DNA of 64,000 bases from Pseudomonas alliivorans (GCF_017826695.1 NZ_JAFFZW010000007.1:1-64000), one strand, 5' to 3'; shown: positions 28,901-39,053, numbered from the stretch's first letter. The notes: generated from the letters alone by a model not told the origin. Made by a program: numbers and translations.

Positions 28901-31900
28901 GCTGGTCACTGGTCACGTCGCGCCAGTCCAGGTAATCGATGGGCGTGCTGCCCGGTTTGTGAATGACCTGCAACATGGTTTCGCCGATGTCCCAGCAGAA
29001 CGAGGCGCGCAGTGCTTCATGCCGGGCGATCACCGCCTGCCACGCCTGCGCAAACCGTTGCGGGTCCAGCGCGCTGTTGATGCGGTAGCGGTCCTGCATG
29101 TAATACAGACCGGTGCCGGGTTCCAGCAGCGTGTGCAGCAGCATCCCTTCCTGCATCGGAGTCAGCGGGTAGACGTCTTCGATCCGGGACGCCGGAACCG
29201 GCAACGCGTCCAGCTGCACCTGATCCAGTTCGGCCAGGGGGAAGTCCGAAGGCGTAAGACCGCCGCTGCCTTCGGTCAGGCAATGGGTGATCAGCGCCTG
29301 CAACTGCTTCAGGTAATCCTGTGCAAGGGCTTCGATGGCCTCGGGCTGAAAGCGCTCGGCACTGAAGGTCCAGCGCAGCACCAGTTCACCGCCATACACC
29401 TGACTGTCGATGCTCAACTCGTTGGGCAACGGCGCATGAAGATCGTGGGCCGCGCCAGCGGACTCTTCCAGCGGCCGGAACAAGGCATCGCCATCGAAGC
29501 TCTGATCGAACTGGCCCAGGTAGTTGAAGGTAATCGGGGCGACGGGCAAGGCCTGCATGGCCCTGCGGCTGCTGTCATCGGCCAGGTAGCGCAGCACACC
29601 GTAACCCAGCCCCTTGTGCGGGACCTGACGCAGTTGTTCCTTGATCGCCTTGATCGATTCGCCCGGTTCTGCGTGATCGAGGACCGGTGTCAGGCGTAAC
29701 GGATAGGCACTGGTGAACCAGCCCACGGTGCGGGTCAAGTCAATGTCGTCGAACAGGGTTTCGCGGCCGTGGCCTTCGAGTTGAATCAGGGTCGAGGCCT
29801 GACCGGTCCAGCCACACACTACTAGCGCCAATGCGGTCAGCAGCAAGTCGTTGACCTGGGTCCGGTAGGCGCTCGGCGCCTGTTGCAGCAGGTGCCGGGT
29901 ACTACGGGAGTCCAATCGCACGCTGAGGGTTCGGGCGTGACGATTCTGCTGACCGCCCTGCAGGGCATGGCCTGGCAACGCTGCGGTCGGACCGCTGAGC
30001 TGGCGCTGCCACCATTGAAGCTCTTCACGCAACGACTCGCTGCCAGCATAGGCCTGCAGGCGACTCGCCCAGTCCCGGAAGGCACTGGTCTTGGCCGGCA
30101 GGCGAACCGGCACCGCCTCATTGAGCTGCCGATACGCCGCCTGCACGTCATCGAGTAACACGCGCCACGACACGCCGTCCACCACCAGGTGGTGGATGAC
30201 CACCAACAGGCGTTGCTGACCTTGTGGCTCATCCACCAGCACGGCACGCAACAGCGGACCGTTGTGTAGATCGAGACTGCGCTGAGCCTGCTCGAACAAC
30301 TCGACGCGTTCCCCCGGATCAGTCACCTGCGCCTGAAGTACCAGCGCATCCTGCGTGTGCGAGGCACGATGCATGGCTGTCCAGCGACCGCCTTGCTCCG
30401 CAAAGCCCAGCCTGAGTGCGTCATGCTGTTCCAGCACGGCGCGCAACGCGAGTTCCAGCGTTGGAGCCTCCAATCGGGTAACAGGTTCCAGCACCAACGC
30501 CTGATTCCAGTGCTGACGCGTCGGAATCGGCGTGTCAAAGAACCAGTGCTGAACCGGCGTGAAGCCCGATTCGCCGGTCACCAGCCCCTGTTCGGCCTGG
30601 ATCAATTGCTGAGTCGTTGCCACGGCTGCAAGGGTGTATACGGTCTGATGCTGAAACAGATCACGTGGTGTGAAATGAATACCGGCCTGACGTGCCCGAC
30701 TGACCACCTGGATGGACAGAATCGAATCGCCGCCCAGCTCGAAGAAGTTGTCGTTGAGCCCCACCTGCGTCACATTCAGCACCGCGCACCAGATGGCGGC
30801 CAGTTGCTGCTCAAGGTCGCTGACCGGGGCCACGTACTGCAGGCGGTTGAGTTCCGGGTCCGGCGCGGGCAAGGCCCGGCGGTCAAGCTTGCCGTTGGCC
30901 GTCAGCGGCATGCTGTCCAGCAGAATCAGGTGCGCAGGCACCATGTAGTCCGGCAATTGCGCCTTGAGGTGCGACTTGAGCGATTCGCGCAGGCGGGCCT
31001 GCTGCTCGTCGCCCTGCGCCGCTACTTCACTGACCAGATAACCCGCCAGTTGCTTGCCGGAGGGCGTGTCCAGCGCCAGCACCACGGCCTCGCGTACACC
31101 TTCGTGCTCCAGCAGTCGGGTTTCGATTTCGCCCAATTCGATGCGGAAACCACGAATCTTCACCTGATGGTCGATTCGGCCCAGGTATTCGACCAGCCCA
31201 TCAGCACGCTGGCGCACCAGATCGCCGGTGCGATACAGACGCCCGCCCCGCCCGGCAAATGGATCGGCCACGAAGCGCTCGGCGGTCATGCCCGGACGCT
31301 GATGATAGCCCTGCGCCAGACCCGGACCACCGATGTACAACTCGCCACTCGCGCCCTGCGGCACCAGCGCCAGATCGGCATCGAGAATGTAAGCGACCCG
31401 CGACCCGACCACACGACCGATCGGCACGCTCGCTTCACCTTCCGGCAACTGCTGCGGGGCCAGACTGGCCAGCGGCATGACCACGGTTTCGGTCGGGCCG
31501 TAGGCGTTGAAGAACAGCTCGGGCTGGAACACCGCACGTATCCGATGCAGGTGTTCACCGGTCAACGCTTCGCCACCGGTGATGCACTTGCGCACCGGCA
31601 GGGTCTGGCCCTGGGTCGCCAGCCATTGCGCCAACTGGCTGCCATAGCTGGGCGTGAAACCAAGGATATTGACCTGCTGTTCGCGGATCAGGGTGCAGAT
31701 TTCTTCGGCATCCCACTGGCCCTGAGCCCGCAATACCACGCGTGCGCCAGCAAGCAGCGGCACCAGCAAACGTTCGGTAGCCGCATCGAAGTTGATCGAA
31801 TAGAAGTGCAGCTCGCAGTCATCAGGCTGCATGTCGAAACGGCGAATCACCGCCTGGCAGTGCATGGCGATTTCGCCATGGGACACCACCACGCCTTTGG

Positions 31901-34900
31901 GCTTGCCGGTCGAGCCGGACGTGTAGATCAGGTATGCCTGATGCTGCGGCAGGCTGAGGAGCGGCAATTCGTCGTGCGGGTAGCCCTCCAGCAATGGCAG
32001 GTCATCCTCCAGACACCAGCGTGCCACGCCGTCAGGCAACTCGCCGAGTGCGGCAAACATCGCACGATCACTCAACAGCAGGCCGACACCGCTGTCTTCG
32101 ATCATGTACTGCAAGCGTTCCAGCGGGTATTCCGGGTCCAGCGGCACGTAGGCGCCACCGGCCTTGAGGATCGCCAGCAGGCCGATCACCATGTGCAACG
32201 AGCGCTCCAGCGCCAGACCGACACGCACCTGCGGCCCGACACCCCGTTCGCGCAGCACCCGCGCCAGTTGGTTGGCCCGGCTATCCAGCTCGGCGTAGCT
32301 CAGCGTTTCACCGGCAAAAGTCAGGGCTGGCGCATTCGGACGCAGACGCGCCCGCTCGGCAAACAGCTCATGAATGCACTGATCCAGGCGCTGCTCGCCC
32401 GCCTCGACGCCCAGACTGTCGAGCAACTGCTGACGCTCGGCGTCCTGCAACAGCGGCAGTTCGCTGAGGCGCTGCTGCGGATCGGCGAGCAGGGCTTGCA
32501 GCAAATTGAGCCAGTGCCCGGCCATTTTGGCGATACGCGGTTCGTCGAACAGGTCGGTGCTGTAAGTCAGGCAGCAGCCCAGACGATGATCCAGTTCGGT
32601 GACTTCCAGATTGAGGTCGAACTTGGTCGCCCGTGCATCGTTGACCAGATACTCGACCGTCATGCCGGCCAGCTCACGGCTCTGCTGGAATTCCCAGCGC
32701 TGCACGTTGCACATCACCTGGAAAAGCGGGTTGTAGGCCGCGCTGCGCGGTGGTTGCAGCGCTTCGACCAGATGGTCGAACGGCAAGTCCTGATGCGACT
32801 GGCCTTCGATGACGGTGTGCCTGACCTGTTCGAACAACTGCGCCACACTCATCTGCCCGTCGAGCTGCACGCGCAGTACTTGGGTGTTGAGGAATGCGCC
32901 GATCAGGCCTTCGCTTTCCGGGCGAATCCGGTTCGCCACCGGCGCGCCGATGCGCAGGTCGGTCTGGCCGCTGTAACGGTAGAGCAGCACCGCCAGCGTG
33001 GCGGTTATGGTCATGAACAGGGTCAGGCCGTTCTGTGCGTTGAAAGCGCGTACCTTTGCCGCCAGACCGGCTTGCAGATCAAAACGGTACAACTCGCCCT
33101 GATGGCTCTGCACCGGCGGACGAGGTCGGTCGCCGGGCAACTCCAGCAACGGGTGCTCGTTGCCCAGTTGTGCCGTCCAGTAGTCCAGCTGGCGCTGGCG
33201 TTCACCCGCTTCCATCCACTGGCGCTGCCAGACGCTGTAATCCAGATACTGCACCGCCAGGGGTTCCAGCGGCGACGGCTTGCCGTCAAGGAACGCTTCG
33301 TACAGCAGCCCCAGTTCGCGCGCGAAAATGTCCATCGCCCAGCCTTCGGTGACGATGTGGTGCAGGGTCAGGACGAAGTAATGTTCCAGCTCGCCCGCCC
33401 GGACCAGACAGGCACGTAGCAGCGGTCCTGTTTCCAGATCAAACGGCTGATGCGCTTCACGGTCGGCCAGTGTCTGAAGCCGCTGCTGACGTACCTCGGC
33501 AGGCAGCGCAGAGATGTCTTCCCAGCGCATCTGCAGACCGGTCTGCTCCGAGACTTTCTGGTACGCCACGCCATCAGCGCTCGGAAAGGTAGTGCGCAGG
33601 GTTTCGTGGCGCAGGATCAGCGCTTGCAGCGCGGCGTCGAAATGCTCGATGTTCAGCACGCCGTTCAGGCGCGCCATACCGCCGACGTTGTAGGCCGGGC
33701 TGTCCGGCTCCATCTGCCAGAGGAACCACATGCGTTGCTGCGAATAGGACAGCGGCACCGACTGACCGCGGTCGACGCGGGCAATCGGCTGCAGACTGCC
33801 ACGTGCGCCGGACGCCTGAATGGCCTCGACCTGCTCGGCGAAGGCACCCAGTTCGCTGGATTCGAACAGCGTGCGCAGCGGCAGGTCGATGTCACAGGCC
33901 TGACGCACCCGGGAGATGATTTGGGTTGCCAGCAAGGAGTGGCCGCCTAGCGCGAAGAAGTCATCCCGCAAGCCAACACGCGGCACACCCAGCACTTCAC
34001 GCCAGATGGCTGCGATCTGTTTCTCCAGCGCCGACTGCGGCTCGACATGCTCGCGGGTCTGCCATTGCGGTTCGGGCAAGGCGCGACGGTCGAGCTTGCC
34101 GCTCGGGCTCAGGGGCATGCTGTCCAGACGCACTAATTGCGAGGGGACCATATAATCCGGCAGTTCCAGCGCCAGCGCAGACCTGATGCATTCAGCCTGT
34201 TCAGCGTCGCTTTCGCCCTCAAGCGCTGCGGTGTAATAGCCGATCAATTGCGGACCGGCAACCGTGTCGCGCATCAGCACTGCCGCCTGGCCGATACCCG
34301 GCAGAGCCAGCAGACGCGCTTCGATTTCCTGCGGCTCGACCCTGAAACCGCGCAGCTTGACCTGCTGATCGAGACGCCCCAGGTATTCCAGCGCACCATC
34401 GGACGTCCAGCGCACCCGATCGCCGGTGCGATACAGCCGCTCACCCGCCTTGCCCAGCGGATCGGCCACGAAACGCTCGGCCGTCAGCGCAGGACGACCC
34501 AGATAGCCCCGCGCCAGACCGATGCCACCCACGCACAGTTCACCCGCAACACCCTGCGGCACCTGATTCAGTTCGTTGTCCAGCACCCGGCATAGCACGT
34601 TGCCCAAGGGACGGCCGATTGGTGAGCGCTCCCCATCCGCCCGCTGACAATGCCAGTGAGTGACGTTAATCGCGGTTTCGGTCGGGCCATAGCGGTTGTG
34701 CAACTGCACGTTCGGCAATTGCTCCAGCACCCGGTTGCGCAGCTCACTCGGCAGCGCTTCACCCCCTGAGAACAGACGGCGCAGGCTGTCGCACTGCCGG
34801 GCTAGCGGTTCGTCGATGAACACCTGCAGCAACGGCGGCACGAAGTGCAGCGTGGTGACGCCGTAATCCTTGACCAATTGCGCGATGCGCTGCGGATCGC

Positions 34901-37900
34901 GGTGTTCGCCGGGACCGGCCAGCAGCAATCGACAACCGGTGATCAGCGGCCAGAAACACTCCCACACGGACACGTCGAAGCTGATCGGCGCTTTCTGCAT
35001 CAGCACATCAGTGTCATCCAGCGCGTAGGTAGCCTGCATCCATTGCAGGCGCTCGGCCAATGCGGCATGAGTGTTGCCGACACCCTTGGGCTGCCCGGTG
35101 GAGCCTGAGGTGTAGATCACGTACGCAAGGTTATCGCCCTGCAGATGCAGACCCGGCGCACTCACCGGCCAGCTTTCCAGATTCAGTGCATCCATCGCGA
35201 CCGTGCAGATACCCTCGGCACTCGGCAGATCGCCCAGCAGATGGCTCTGGGTCAACAGCAGTTCGACGCCGCTGTCGTTAAGCATGTAAGCGAGGCGCTC
35301 GGTCGGATAATCCGGGTCCAGTGGCACGTAAGCGCCACCGGCCTTGAGAATCGCCAGCAAACCGATCAGTAACTGCGGTGAGCGTTCGGCGGCGATAGCG
35401 ACTTTGATATCCGGCCCCACGCCCTTGTCGCGCAGATAGTGCGCCAGACGGTTGGCCTGGGTGTGCAGGCTGGCGAAGTCGAGGCTGCCGCCCTCCCACA
35501 TCAGCGCAATACGTTCAGGGGTCTCGCGAAACTGCCGATTGAGCTGTTCCGGCAACCATTGTGTCGCTGGCGCACAGGGCGCACTGCTCCACTGTCCCTG
35601 TTGAGTCTGCTCGTCATCGCCGAGCAGCTGCAGATCCCCCAACGCAATCTGTGCCTGCTGACCGACCTGAGTCAGCACCCGAACATAGTGCTGCGCCATG
35701 CGCACGATGGTGTCGCGCTCGAACAGCTCGTCGGCATAGTCGAAAGACAGCGTCAGACGCCCGTTCCGGTCTTCCTCGCTGTGCAGTTGCAGGTCGAACT
35801 TGGCTTCGCGGCTGTGCCATGGCAACTCGTCGGCGAGCAATCCCGGCAGGCGGCGCAAGGCACTCAGGTCGCGCTGTTGATGGTTGAACATGACTTGAAA
35901 CAGACCGTGCTCGCGAGCCTGCGGGAAGGCCTCGACCAGTTGATCGAAAGGCACGTCCTGATGAGCCTGGGCGTCCAGCGCCGTCTGACGGGTCTGGGCC
36001 AGCAGCGCCGAGAATGGCTGGCGCGAATCGAGCTTCGCGCGCAACACCAGCGTGTTGATGAAGAAGCCGATCATGCCTTGTGTTTCGTGACGCGGGCGGT
36101 TGGCACCGGGCACTCCGATGCGAATGTCGGTGTGTCCGCTGTAGCGATGCAACAGGGTCTGGAAGCTGGACAGCAACAGCATGAACGGCGTCGATTGCCA
36201 GGCTTGCGCGGTGTTACGCAAGGCGGCGCTCAACTCGGCACTCAGACGCAGGCTGTAGCGGTCGGCGCTGTACTGCTGGCGTACCGAGCGCGGATGATCG
36301 GTGTTCAGCGCAAGCACTGGCTGTTCGTCGCCCAGTTGCTGCTTCCAGTACTCGAGCTGACGCCCGGCCTCGCCACGCGCAAGCCATTCGCGCTGCCACT
36401 GGCCGTAGTCCGCATAACGCAGTGCCAGCGGTGCCAGCTCAACCGACTGACCTTGAACAGCCGCAGCGTAAAGACGCGAGAATTCGTCGATCAGCACGTT
36501 CAGCGACCAGCCGTCGGCGATGATGTGGTGCAGTGTTACCAGCAACTGATGTTCTTCGTCGTCCAGTTGCACCAGCGTCACACGCAGCAACGGACCGTTT
36601 TGCAGGTCGAACGGTTGGCGCGCCTGCTCTTCGCGAATAGCCCGCACGCGGGTTTGGCGCTCGTCGCCAGACAGACCGCTGATGTCCAGCACCTGCAACT
36701 GAAATTCCCCGGCCGGGTCGATACGTTGCAGCGCTACGCCGTCCTGTTCGTAGAAGCGGGTACGCAACGATTCATGGCGCTCGATCAGTTGCTGAAAACT
36801 GTCGCGCAAGGCCGTGCGGTCCAGTTCGCCACGCAAGTGCAATCCGCCAGGAATGTTGTAGGCACTGCTCTGTGGGTCCAGTTGCCAGACAAACCACAGA
36901 CGGTTCTGCGCCAGGGATTGCGGTAAGTGCTGGTTGCCCGGCAGGCGGGTGATGACGTTTTCGCCGGGCGCGTCGCCCTGCTGTGCAGCGAGTTGCAGCG
37001 CTTCGATCTGCGCAACAAAGGCGCCCAGGGTTGGCGCTTCGAACAGCAGCCGAAGGCTCAGGTCGATGCCTAGCATCTCACGCAGCTTCGCCACCACCTG
37101 AGTCGCGGCAATCGAGTTGCCGCCCAGCAGGAAGAAGTGGTCATCCGCGCAGATCTGCTCGCGCTGAAGTTGATCACACCAGACGTTGGCGATTTTTGCC
37201 TGCAAATCGGAGCCAGTTGATGCCGCCTGCGCGGATTGACTCGAGTCGCCTTCCGGGAACACCGCATAGCTGTCCAGGCTGCCATCGGCCAGACGCGTGC
37301 GGCAGGCAGAACGTTGCAGCTTGCCGCTGGAGGTTTTCGGCAACGCGCCAGGGTTGAGCAGTACGACGACTGTCGGCGCTTCCTGAAACGCATCGGCCAC
37401 CGCCTGACGAATGGCCTTGATCAGCGCTTCCGGTGGCAGAATTTTCTGCACACTGCGACCGACTTCAGCCGCGATGCCGATGCCTTCGATCCCGGCCTGA
37501 GTCACAGCAAACGCTGCGACACGGCCTTTGCGCACCACATCGACGTCGCGCTCAATGACTTTCTCGATGTCCTGCGGATAGAGGTTCTGACCGCGCACGA
37601 TCAACATGTCTTTCAAGCGGCCGGTGATATACAGCTCGCCGTGACGCTGAAAACCCAGATCGCCGGTTCGCAGCCAGGTCTTGCCGTCGTGTTCGACGAA
37701 GGTCTTCGCCGTCGCCTCAGGATTGCGCCAGTAACCATGGGCAATACTGGGACCGGTCGCCCAGACTTCACCGACGTGGTTGTCGTCCAGCACCTGTAAC
37801 GTGCCCGGATCGGCGATCAATACGCCGTGCCCCGGCTGACCGGTGCCGCAACTCACCACCGGGCTGCCCTCGCCCAGCTCCACGACATTGCGCGCCAGCG

Positions 37901-38960
37901 CCGCTTCGTCCAGACGCAACGAAGGAATGCCGTGGCCGCGCTTGCCACCGGCCACATAAAGCGTGGCCTCGGCCAGCCCGTAGGACGCCATGAAGCTGTC
38001 GGGGGTGAAGCCGCAACTGGCGAACTTGTCGGCAAACGCATCGAGGCTGTCCTGACGGATCGGCTCGGAGCCGGAATACGCGACGCGCCAGCGACCGAGG
38101 TCCAGACGCTCCAGCGCCGACTCGCTGACACGCGCGCTGCACAGCTGGTAGGCAAAGTCCGGTCCGCCGCTGATGGTGCCGCCGTATTCGCTGATCGCCT
38201 CCAGCCAGCGCAACGGGCGCGTCAGAAAGTACGCCGGGGCCATCAGCACACAGGGCACGCCACTGAAAATCGGCTGCAACAGACCGCCGATCAGGCCCAT
38301 GTCGTGGTACAGCGGCAGCCAGCTGACGATCACATCGTCAGGGTTGAGGTCGATGCCGAAGCCGTGGCGAATCAGCATTTCGTTGGCAACCAGATTGCCG
38401 TGCGTGACCTGCACGCCCTTGGGCAAGGCAGTCGAGCCGGAGGTGTACTGCAGAAAGGCGATGTCATCAGGCTGTAAAACAGGTCCTTGCCAGCCATCGG
38501 CCAGGGCACTGTCCAGCGTGTCGACACAAAGCAATTGCGGCGCATCGGCTGCCGCCAGTTCGTCCATTTGCAGCAACGCGGATTTCAGGTCGGAACCGGT
38601 CAGCAGCAGACGCGGTTGGGCGTCGGCGATGATCGACAGCAGGCGTTCCTGATGATGACGGCGATTGGATTCCGGCGGATAGGCTGGCACCGCAATGACC
38701 CCGGCATACAGACAGCCAAAGAACGCCGCCACATAGTCAGGCCCGCTGTGAAACAACAGAATCGCGCGATCTCCCGGTGCAGCCTCACGCTTCAGCGCGG
38801 CAGCAATGGTGCGTGCACGCAGGTCCAGATCACGGTAGGTCAACACCAGGCCCTGGGTGTTTTCGTCGGTGAGAAAACGCAGCGCCAGTTGGTCAGGCGT
38901 TTTCGCAGCGCGACGTTGCAGCGCCTGAGCCAGAGTGTCGGGGAGTTCGAAAGCGTCCAT
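25941..38960 (-). CDS. pvdL: Pyoverdine chromophore NRPS PvdL (AL-T-C-A-T-C-A-T-E-C-A-T)
   Basis: Giant synthetase of 4339 residues that builds the chromophore precursor acyl-Glu-D-Tyr-Dab in the cytoplasm. Order: acyl ligase (1-570, YTSGSTALPKG), T1 (GGNSIAA, about 615), C1 (about 690-1120), A1 (about 1135-1640), T2 (GGHSLLA, about 1672), C2 (about 1730-2170), A2 (about 2190-2700), T3 (GGDSILS, about 2742), epimerase (about 2790-3230), C3 (about 3255-3700), A3 (about 3730-4225), T4 (about 4275). The A3 code reads D-I-W-E-L-T-A-D-D, a diaminobutyrate code. A1 (D-V-W-H-F-G-R-I-N) and A2 (D-A-E-G-I-G-A-V-M) are assigned to Glu and Tyr only by PvdL architecture. C2 has HHIVTEG and C3 HHILIDA instead of HHxxxDG. 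There is no promoter in the 43 bases upstream, and a terminator precedes it. Confidence 0.97.
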   Translation of the reverse strand: MDAFELPDTLAQALQRRAAKTPDQLALRFLTDENTQGLVLTYRDLDLRARTIAAALKREAAPGDRAILLFHSGPDYVAAFFGCLYAGVIAVPAYPPESNRRHHQERLLSIIADAQPRLLLTGSDLKSALLQMDELAAADAPQLLCVDTLDSALADGWQGPVLQPDDIAFLQYTSGSTALPKGVQVTHGNLVANEMLIRHGFGIDLNPDDVIVSWLPLYHDMGLIGGLLQPIFSGVPCVLMAPAYFLTRPLRWLEAISEYGGTISGGPDFAYQLCSARVSESALERLDLGRWRVAYSGSEPIRQDSLDAFADKFASCGFTPDSFMASYGLAEATLYVAGGKRGHGIPSLRLDEAALARNVVELGEGSPVVSCGTGQPGHGVLIADPGTLQVLDDNHVGEVWATGPSIAHGYWRNPEATAKTFVEHDGKTWLRTGDLGFQRHGELYITGRLKDMLIVRGQNLYPQDIEKVIERDVDVVRKGRVAAFAVTQAGIEGIGIAAEVGRSVQKILPPEALIKAIRQAVADAFQEAPTVVVLLNPGALPKTSSGKLQRSACRTRLADGSLDSYAVFPEGDSSQSAQAASTGSDLQAKIANVWCDQLQREQICADDHFFLLGGNSIAATQVVAKLREMLGIDLSLRLLFEAPTLGAFVAQIEALQLAAQQGDAPGENVITRLPGNQHLPQSLAQNRLWFVWQLDPQSSAYNIPGGLHLRGELDRTALRDSFQQLIERHESLRTRFYEQDGVALQRIDPAGEFQLQVLDISGLSGDERQTRVRAIREEQARQPFDLQNGPLLRVTLVQLDDEEHQLLVTLHHIIADGWSLNVLIDEFSRLYAAAVQGQSVELAPLALRYADYGQWQREWLARGEAGRQLEYWKQQLGDEQPVLALNTDHPRSVRQQYSADRYSLRLSAELSAALRNTAQAWQSTPFMLLLSSFQTLLHRYSGHTDIRIGVPGANRPRHETQGMIGFFINTLVLRAKLDSRQPFSALLAQTRQTALDAQAHQDVPFDQLVEAFPQAREHGLFQVMFNHQQRDLSALRRLPGLLADELPWHSREAKFDLQLHSEEDRNGRLTLSFDYADELFERDTIVRMAQHYVRVLTQVGQQAQIALGDLQLLGDDEQTQQGQWSSAPCAPATQWLPEQLNRQFRETPERIALMWEGGSLDFASLHTQANRLAHYLRDKGVGPDIKVAIAAERSPQLLIGLLAILKAGGAYVPLDPDYPTERLAYMLNDSGVELLLTQSHLLGDLPSAEGICTVAMDALNLESWPVSAPGLHLQGDNLAYVIYTSGSTGQPKGVGNTHAALAERLQWMQATYALDDTDVLMQKAPISFDVSVWECFWPLITGCRLLLAGPGEHRDPQRIAQLVKDYGVTTLHFVPPLLQVFIDEPLARQCDSLRRLFSGGEALPSELRNRVLEQLPNVQLHNRYGPTETAINVTHWHCQRADGERSPIGRPLGNVLCRVLDNELNQVPQGVAGELCVGGIGLARGYLGRPALTAERFVADPLGKAGERLYRTGDRVRWTSDGALEYLGRLDQQVKLRGFRVEPQEIEARLLALPGIGQAAVLMRDTVAGPQLIGYYTAALEGESDAEQAECIRSALALELPDYMVPSQLVRLDSMPLSPSGKLDRRALPEPQWQTREHVEPQSALEKQIAAIWREVLGVPRVGLRDDFFALGGHSLLATQIISRVRQACDIDLPLRTLFESSELGAFAEQVEAIQASGARGSLQPIARVDRGQSVPLSYSQQRMWFLWQMEPDSPAYNVGGMARLNGVLNIEHFDAALQALILRHETLRTTFPSADGVAYQKVSEQTGLQMRWEDISALPAEVRQQRLQTLADREAHQPFDLETGPLLRACLVRAGELEHYFVLTLHHIVTEGWAMDIFARELGLLYEAFLDGKPSPLEPLAVQYLDYSVWQRQWMEAGERQRQLDYWTAQLGNEHPLLELPGDRPRPPVQSHQGELYRFDLQAGLAAKVRAFNAQNGLTLFMTITATLAVLLYRYSGQTDLRIGAPVANRIRPESEGLIGAFLNTQVLRVQLDGQMSVAQLFEQVRHTVIEGQSHQDLPFDHLVEALQPPRSAAYNPLFQVMCNVQRWEFQQSRELAGMTVEYLVNDARATKFDLNLEVTELDHRLGCCLTYSTDLFDEPRIAKMAGHWLNLLQALLADPQQRLSELPLLQDAERQQLLDSLGVEAGEQRLDQCIHELFAERARLRPNAPALTFAGETLSYAELDSRANQLARVLRERGVGPQVRVGLALERSLHMVIGLLAILKAGGAYVPLDPEYPLERLQYMIEDSGVGLLLSDRAMFAALGELPDGVARWCLEDDLPLLEGYPHDELPLLSLPQHQAYLIYTSGSTGKPKGVVVSHGEIAMHCQAVIRRFDMQPDDCELHFYSINFDAATERLLVPLLAGARVVLRAQGQWDAEEICTLIREQQVNILGFTPSYGSQLAQWLATQGQTLPVRKCITGGEALTGEHLHRIRAVFQPELFFNAYGPTETVVMPLASLAPQQLPEGEASVPIGRVVGSRVAYILDADLALVPQGASGELYIGGPGLAQGYHQRPGMTAERFVADPFAGRGGRLYRTGDLVRQRADGLVEYLGRIDHQVKIRGFRIELGEIETRLLEHEGVREAVVLALDTPSGKQLAGYLVSEVAAQGDEQQARLRESLKSHLKAQLPDYMVPAHLILLDSMPLTANGKLDRRALPAPDPELNRLQYVAPVSDLEQQLAAIWCAVLNVTQVGLNDNFFELGGDSILSIQVVSRARQAGIHFTPRDLFQHQTVYTLAAVATTQQLIQAEQGLVTGESGFTPVQHWFFDTPIPTRQHWNQALVLEPVTRLEAPTLELALRAVLEQHDALRLGFAEQGGRWTAMHRASHTQDALVLQAQVTDPGERVELFEQAQRSLDLHNGPLLRAVLVDEPQGQQRLLVVIHHLVVDGVSWRVLLDDVQAAYRQLNEAVPVRLPAKTSAFRDWASRLQAYAGSESLREELQWWQRQLSGPTAALPGHALQGGQQNRHARTLSVRLDSRSTRHLLQQAPSAYRTQVNDLLLTALALVVCGWTGQASTLIQLEGHGRETLFDDIDLTRTVGWFTSAYPLRLTPVLDHAEPGESIKAIKEQLRQVPHKGLGYGVLRYLADDSSRRAMQALPVAPITFNYLGQFDQSFDGDALFRPLEESAGAAHDLHAPLPNELSIDSQVYGGELVLRWTFSAERFQPEAIEALAQDYLKQLQALITHCLTEGSGGLTPSDFPLAELDQVQLDALPVPASRIEDVYPLTPMQEGMLLHTLLEPGTGLYYMQDRYRINSALDPQRFAQAWQAVIARHEALRASFCWDIGETMLQVIHKPGSTPIDYLDWRDVTSDQQEPRLQALLKSEREAGFNLLRQPPFHLRLIRVDEARYWFMMSNHHILIDAWCRSLLMNDFFDIYTALGDGRDAQLAPAPRYRDYIGWLQRRGLAQARDWWRQNLAGFERPTPIPSDRPFLREHAGDSGGMVVGDCYTRLDVADGVRLRELAQQHQLTVNTFAQAAWALTLRRLSGDRDVVFGVTVAGRPVELPQMQRTVGLFINTIALRIGMPGDGQRCSVRQWLSQLLDSNMQLREYEYLPLVTIQENSELPKGLPLFDSLFVFENAPVEVSVLDRAQSLNATSDSGRTHTNYPLTAVCYPGDDLGLHLSYDQRYFDESTVQSMLGEFKRLLLALIEGFHGDMAELALLGEPEREFLLHGCNQSARAYPLERSYAELFEVQVAEHPERIAVSCLEHVSSYAELNDAANRLGHALINAGVGFDLPIALLAERGPELLGMIIGSFKAGAGYLPLDPALPNPRLSGIIGQSHTPVLVCTEQSVQQGRALLEGLPEDKRPQLLVWETVQRQATAQHNPGRYSAPDNLAYVIFTSGSTGQPKGVMVEQSGMLNNQLSKVPYLDLSATDVIAQTASQSFDISVWQFLAAPLFGARVDIVPNDIARDPQALLQHVQAQGISVLESVPSLITGLLAEEQATLDGLRWMLPTGEAMPPELASQWLQRYPNIGLVNAYGPAECSDDVAFFRVDAASTRSPYLPIGLPTDNNRLYVLDEALELVPLGAVGELCVAGTGVGRGYVGDPLRTVPVFVPNPFGAPGERLYRTGDLARRRGDGVLEYVGRVDHQVKIRGYRIELGEIETRLQEHAAIRESVVLDIDGPLGKVLAAYLVPNGVVQDPDALRDDLKTRLKASLPDYMVPSHLVLLEQMPLTSNGKLDRKALPAPDVSQAQQDYVAPQSEMEQQLATIWADVLKIERVGITDNFFELGGHSLLATQVVTRAQKQLQRNVPLRAMFEFNTVQALAQHLESLGGPKVDEQKFDRLADLMAELEGL

Positions 38961-39007
38961 GATGGGTTTCCTGCTGGATTCGGCTTGCCAGAGCGGGTCT
39001 GGGTATC

Positions 39008-39040
39008 AAAAAAGGCGCGTCGCAGGATCAGCGACGCGTC
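39008..39040 (-). terminator. Rho-independent terminator between pvdG and pvdL
   Basis: On the minus strand an 8-bp perfect stem (CGCGTCGC/GCGACGCG, 7-base loop) is followed by GCC and six T. It lies 14 bases after the pvdG stop and about 45 bases before the pvdL start, inside what should be one operon. Confidence 0.72.
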
Positions 39041-39053
39041 GGGCGAGCGGGCA

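Noticed and set aside
30357..33419. 1020-codon open frame on the plus strand
   Set aside because: It runs antisense to pvdL through its A and C domains; composition (Gln/Arg/His-rich, no known domain) is the usual shadow of GC-rich codons. The same holds for 5162-7369, 363-1580, 27711-29699 and 35439-36926.
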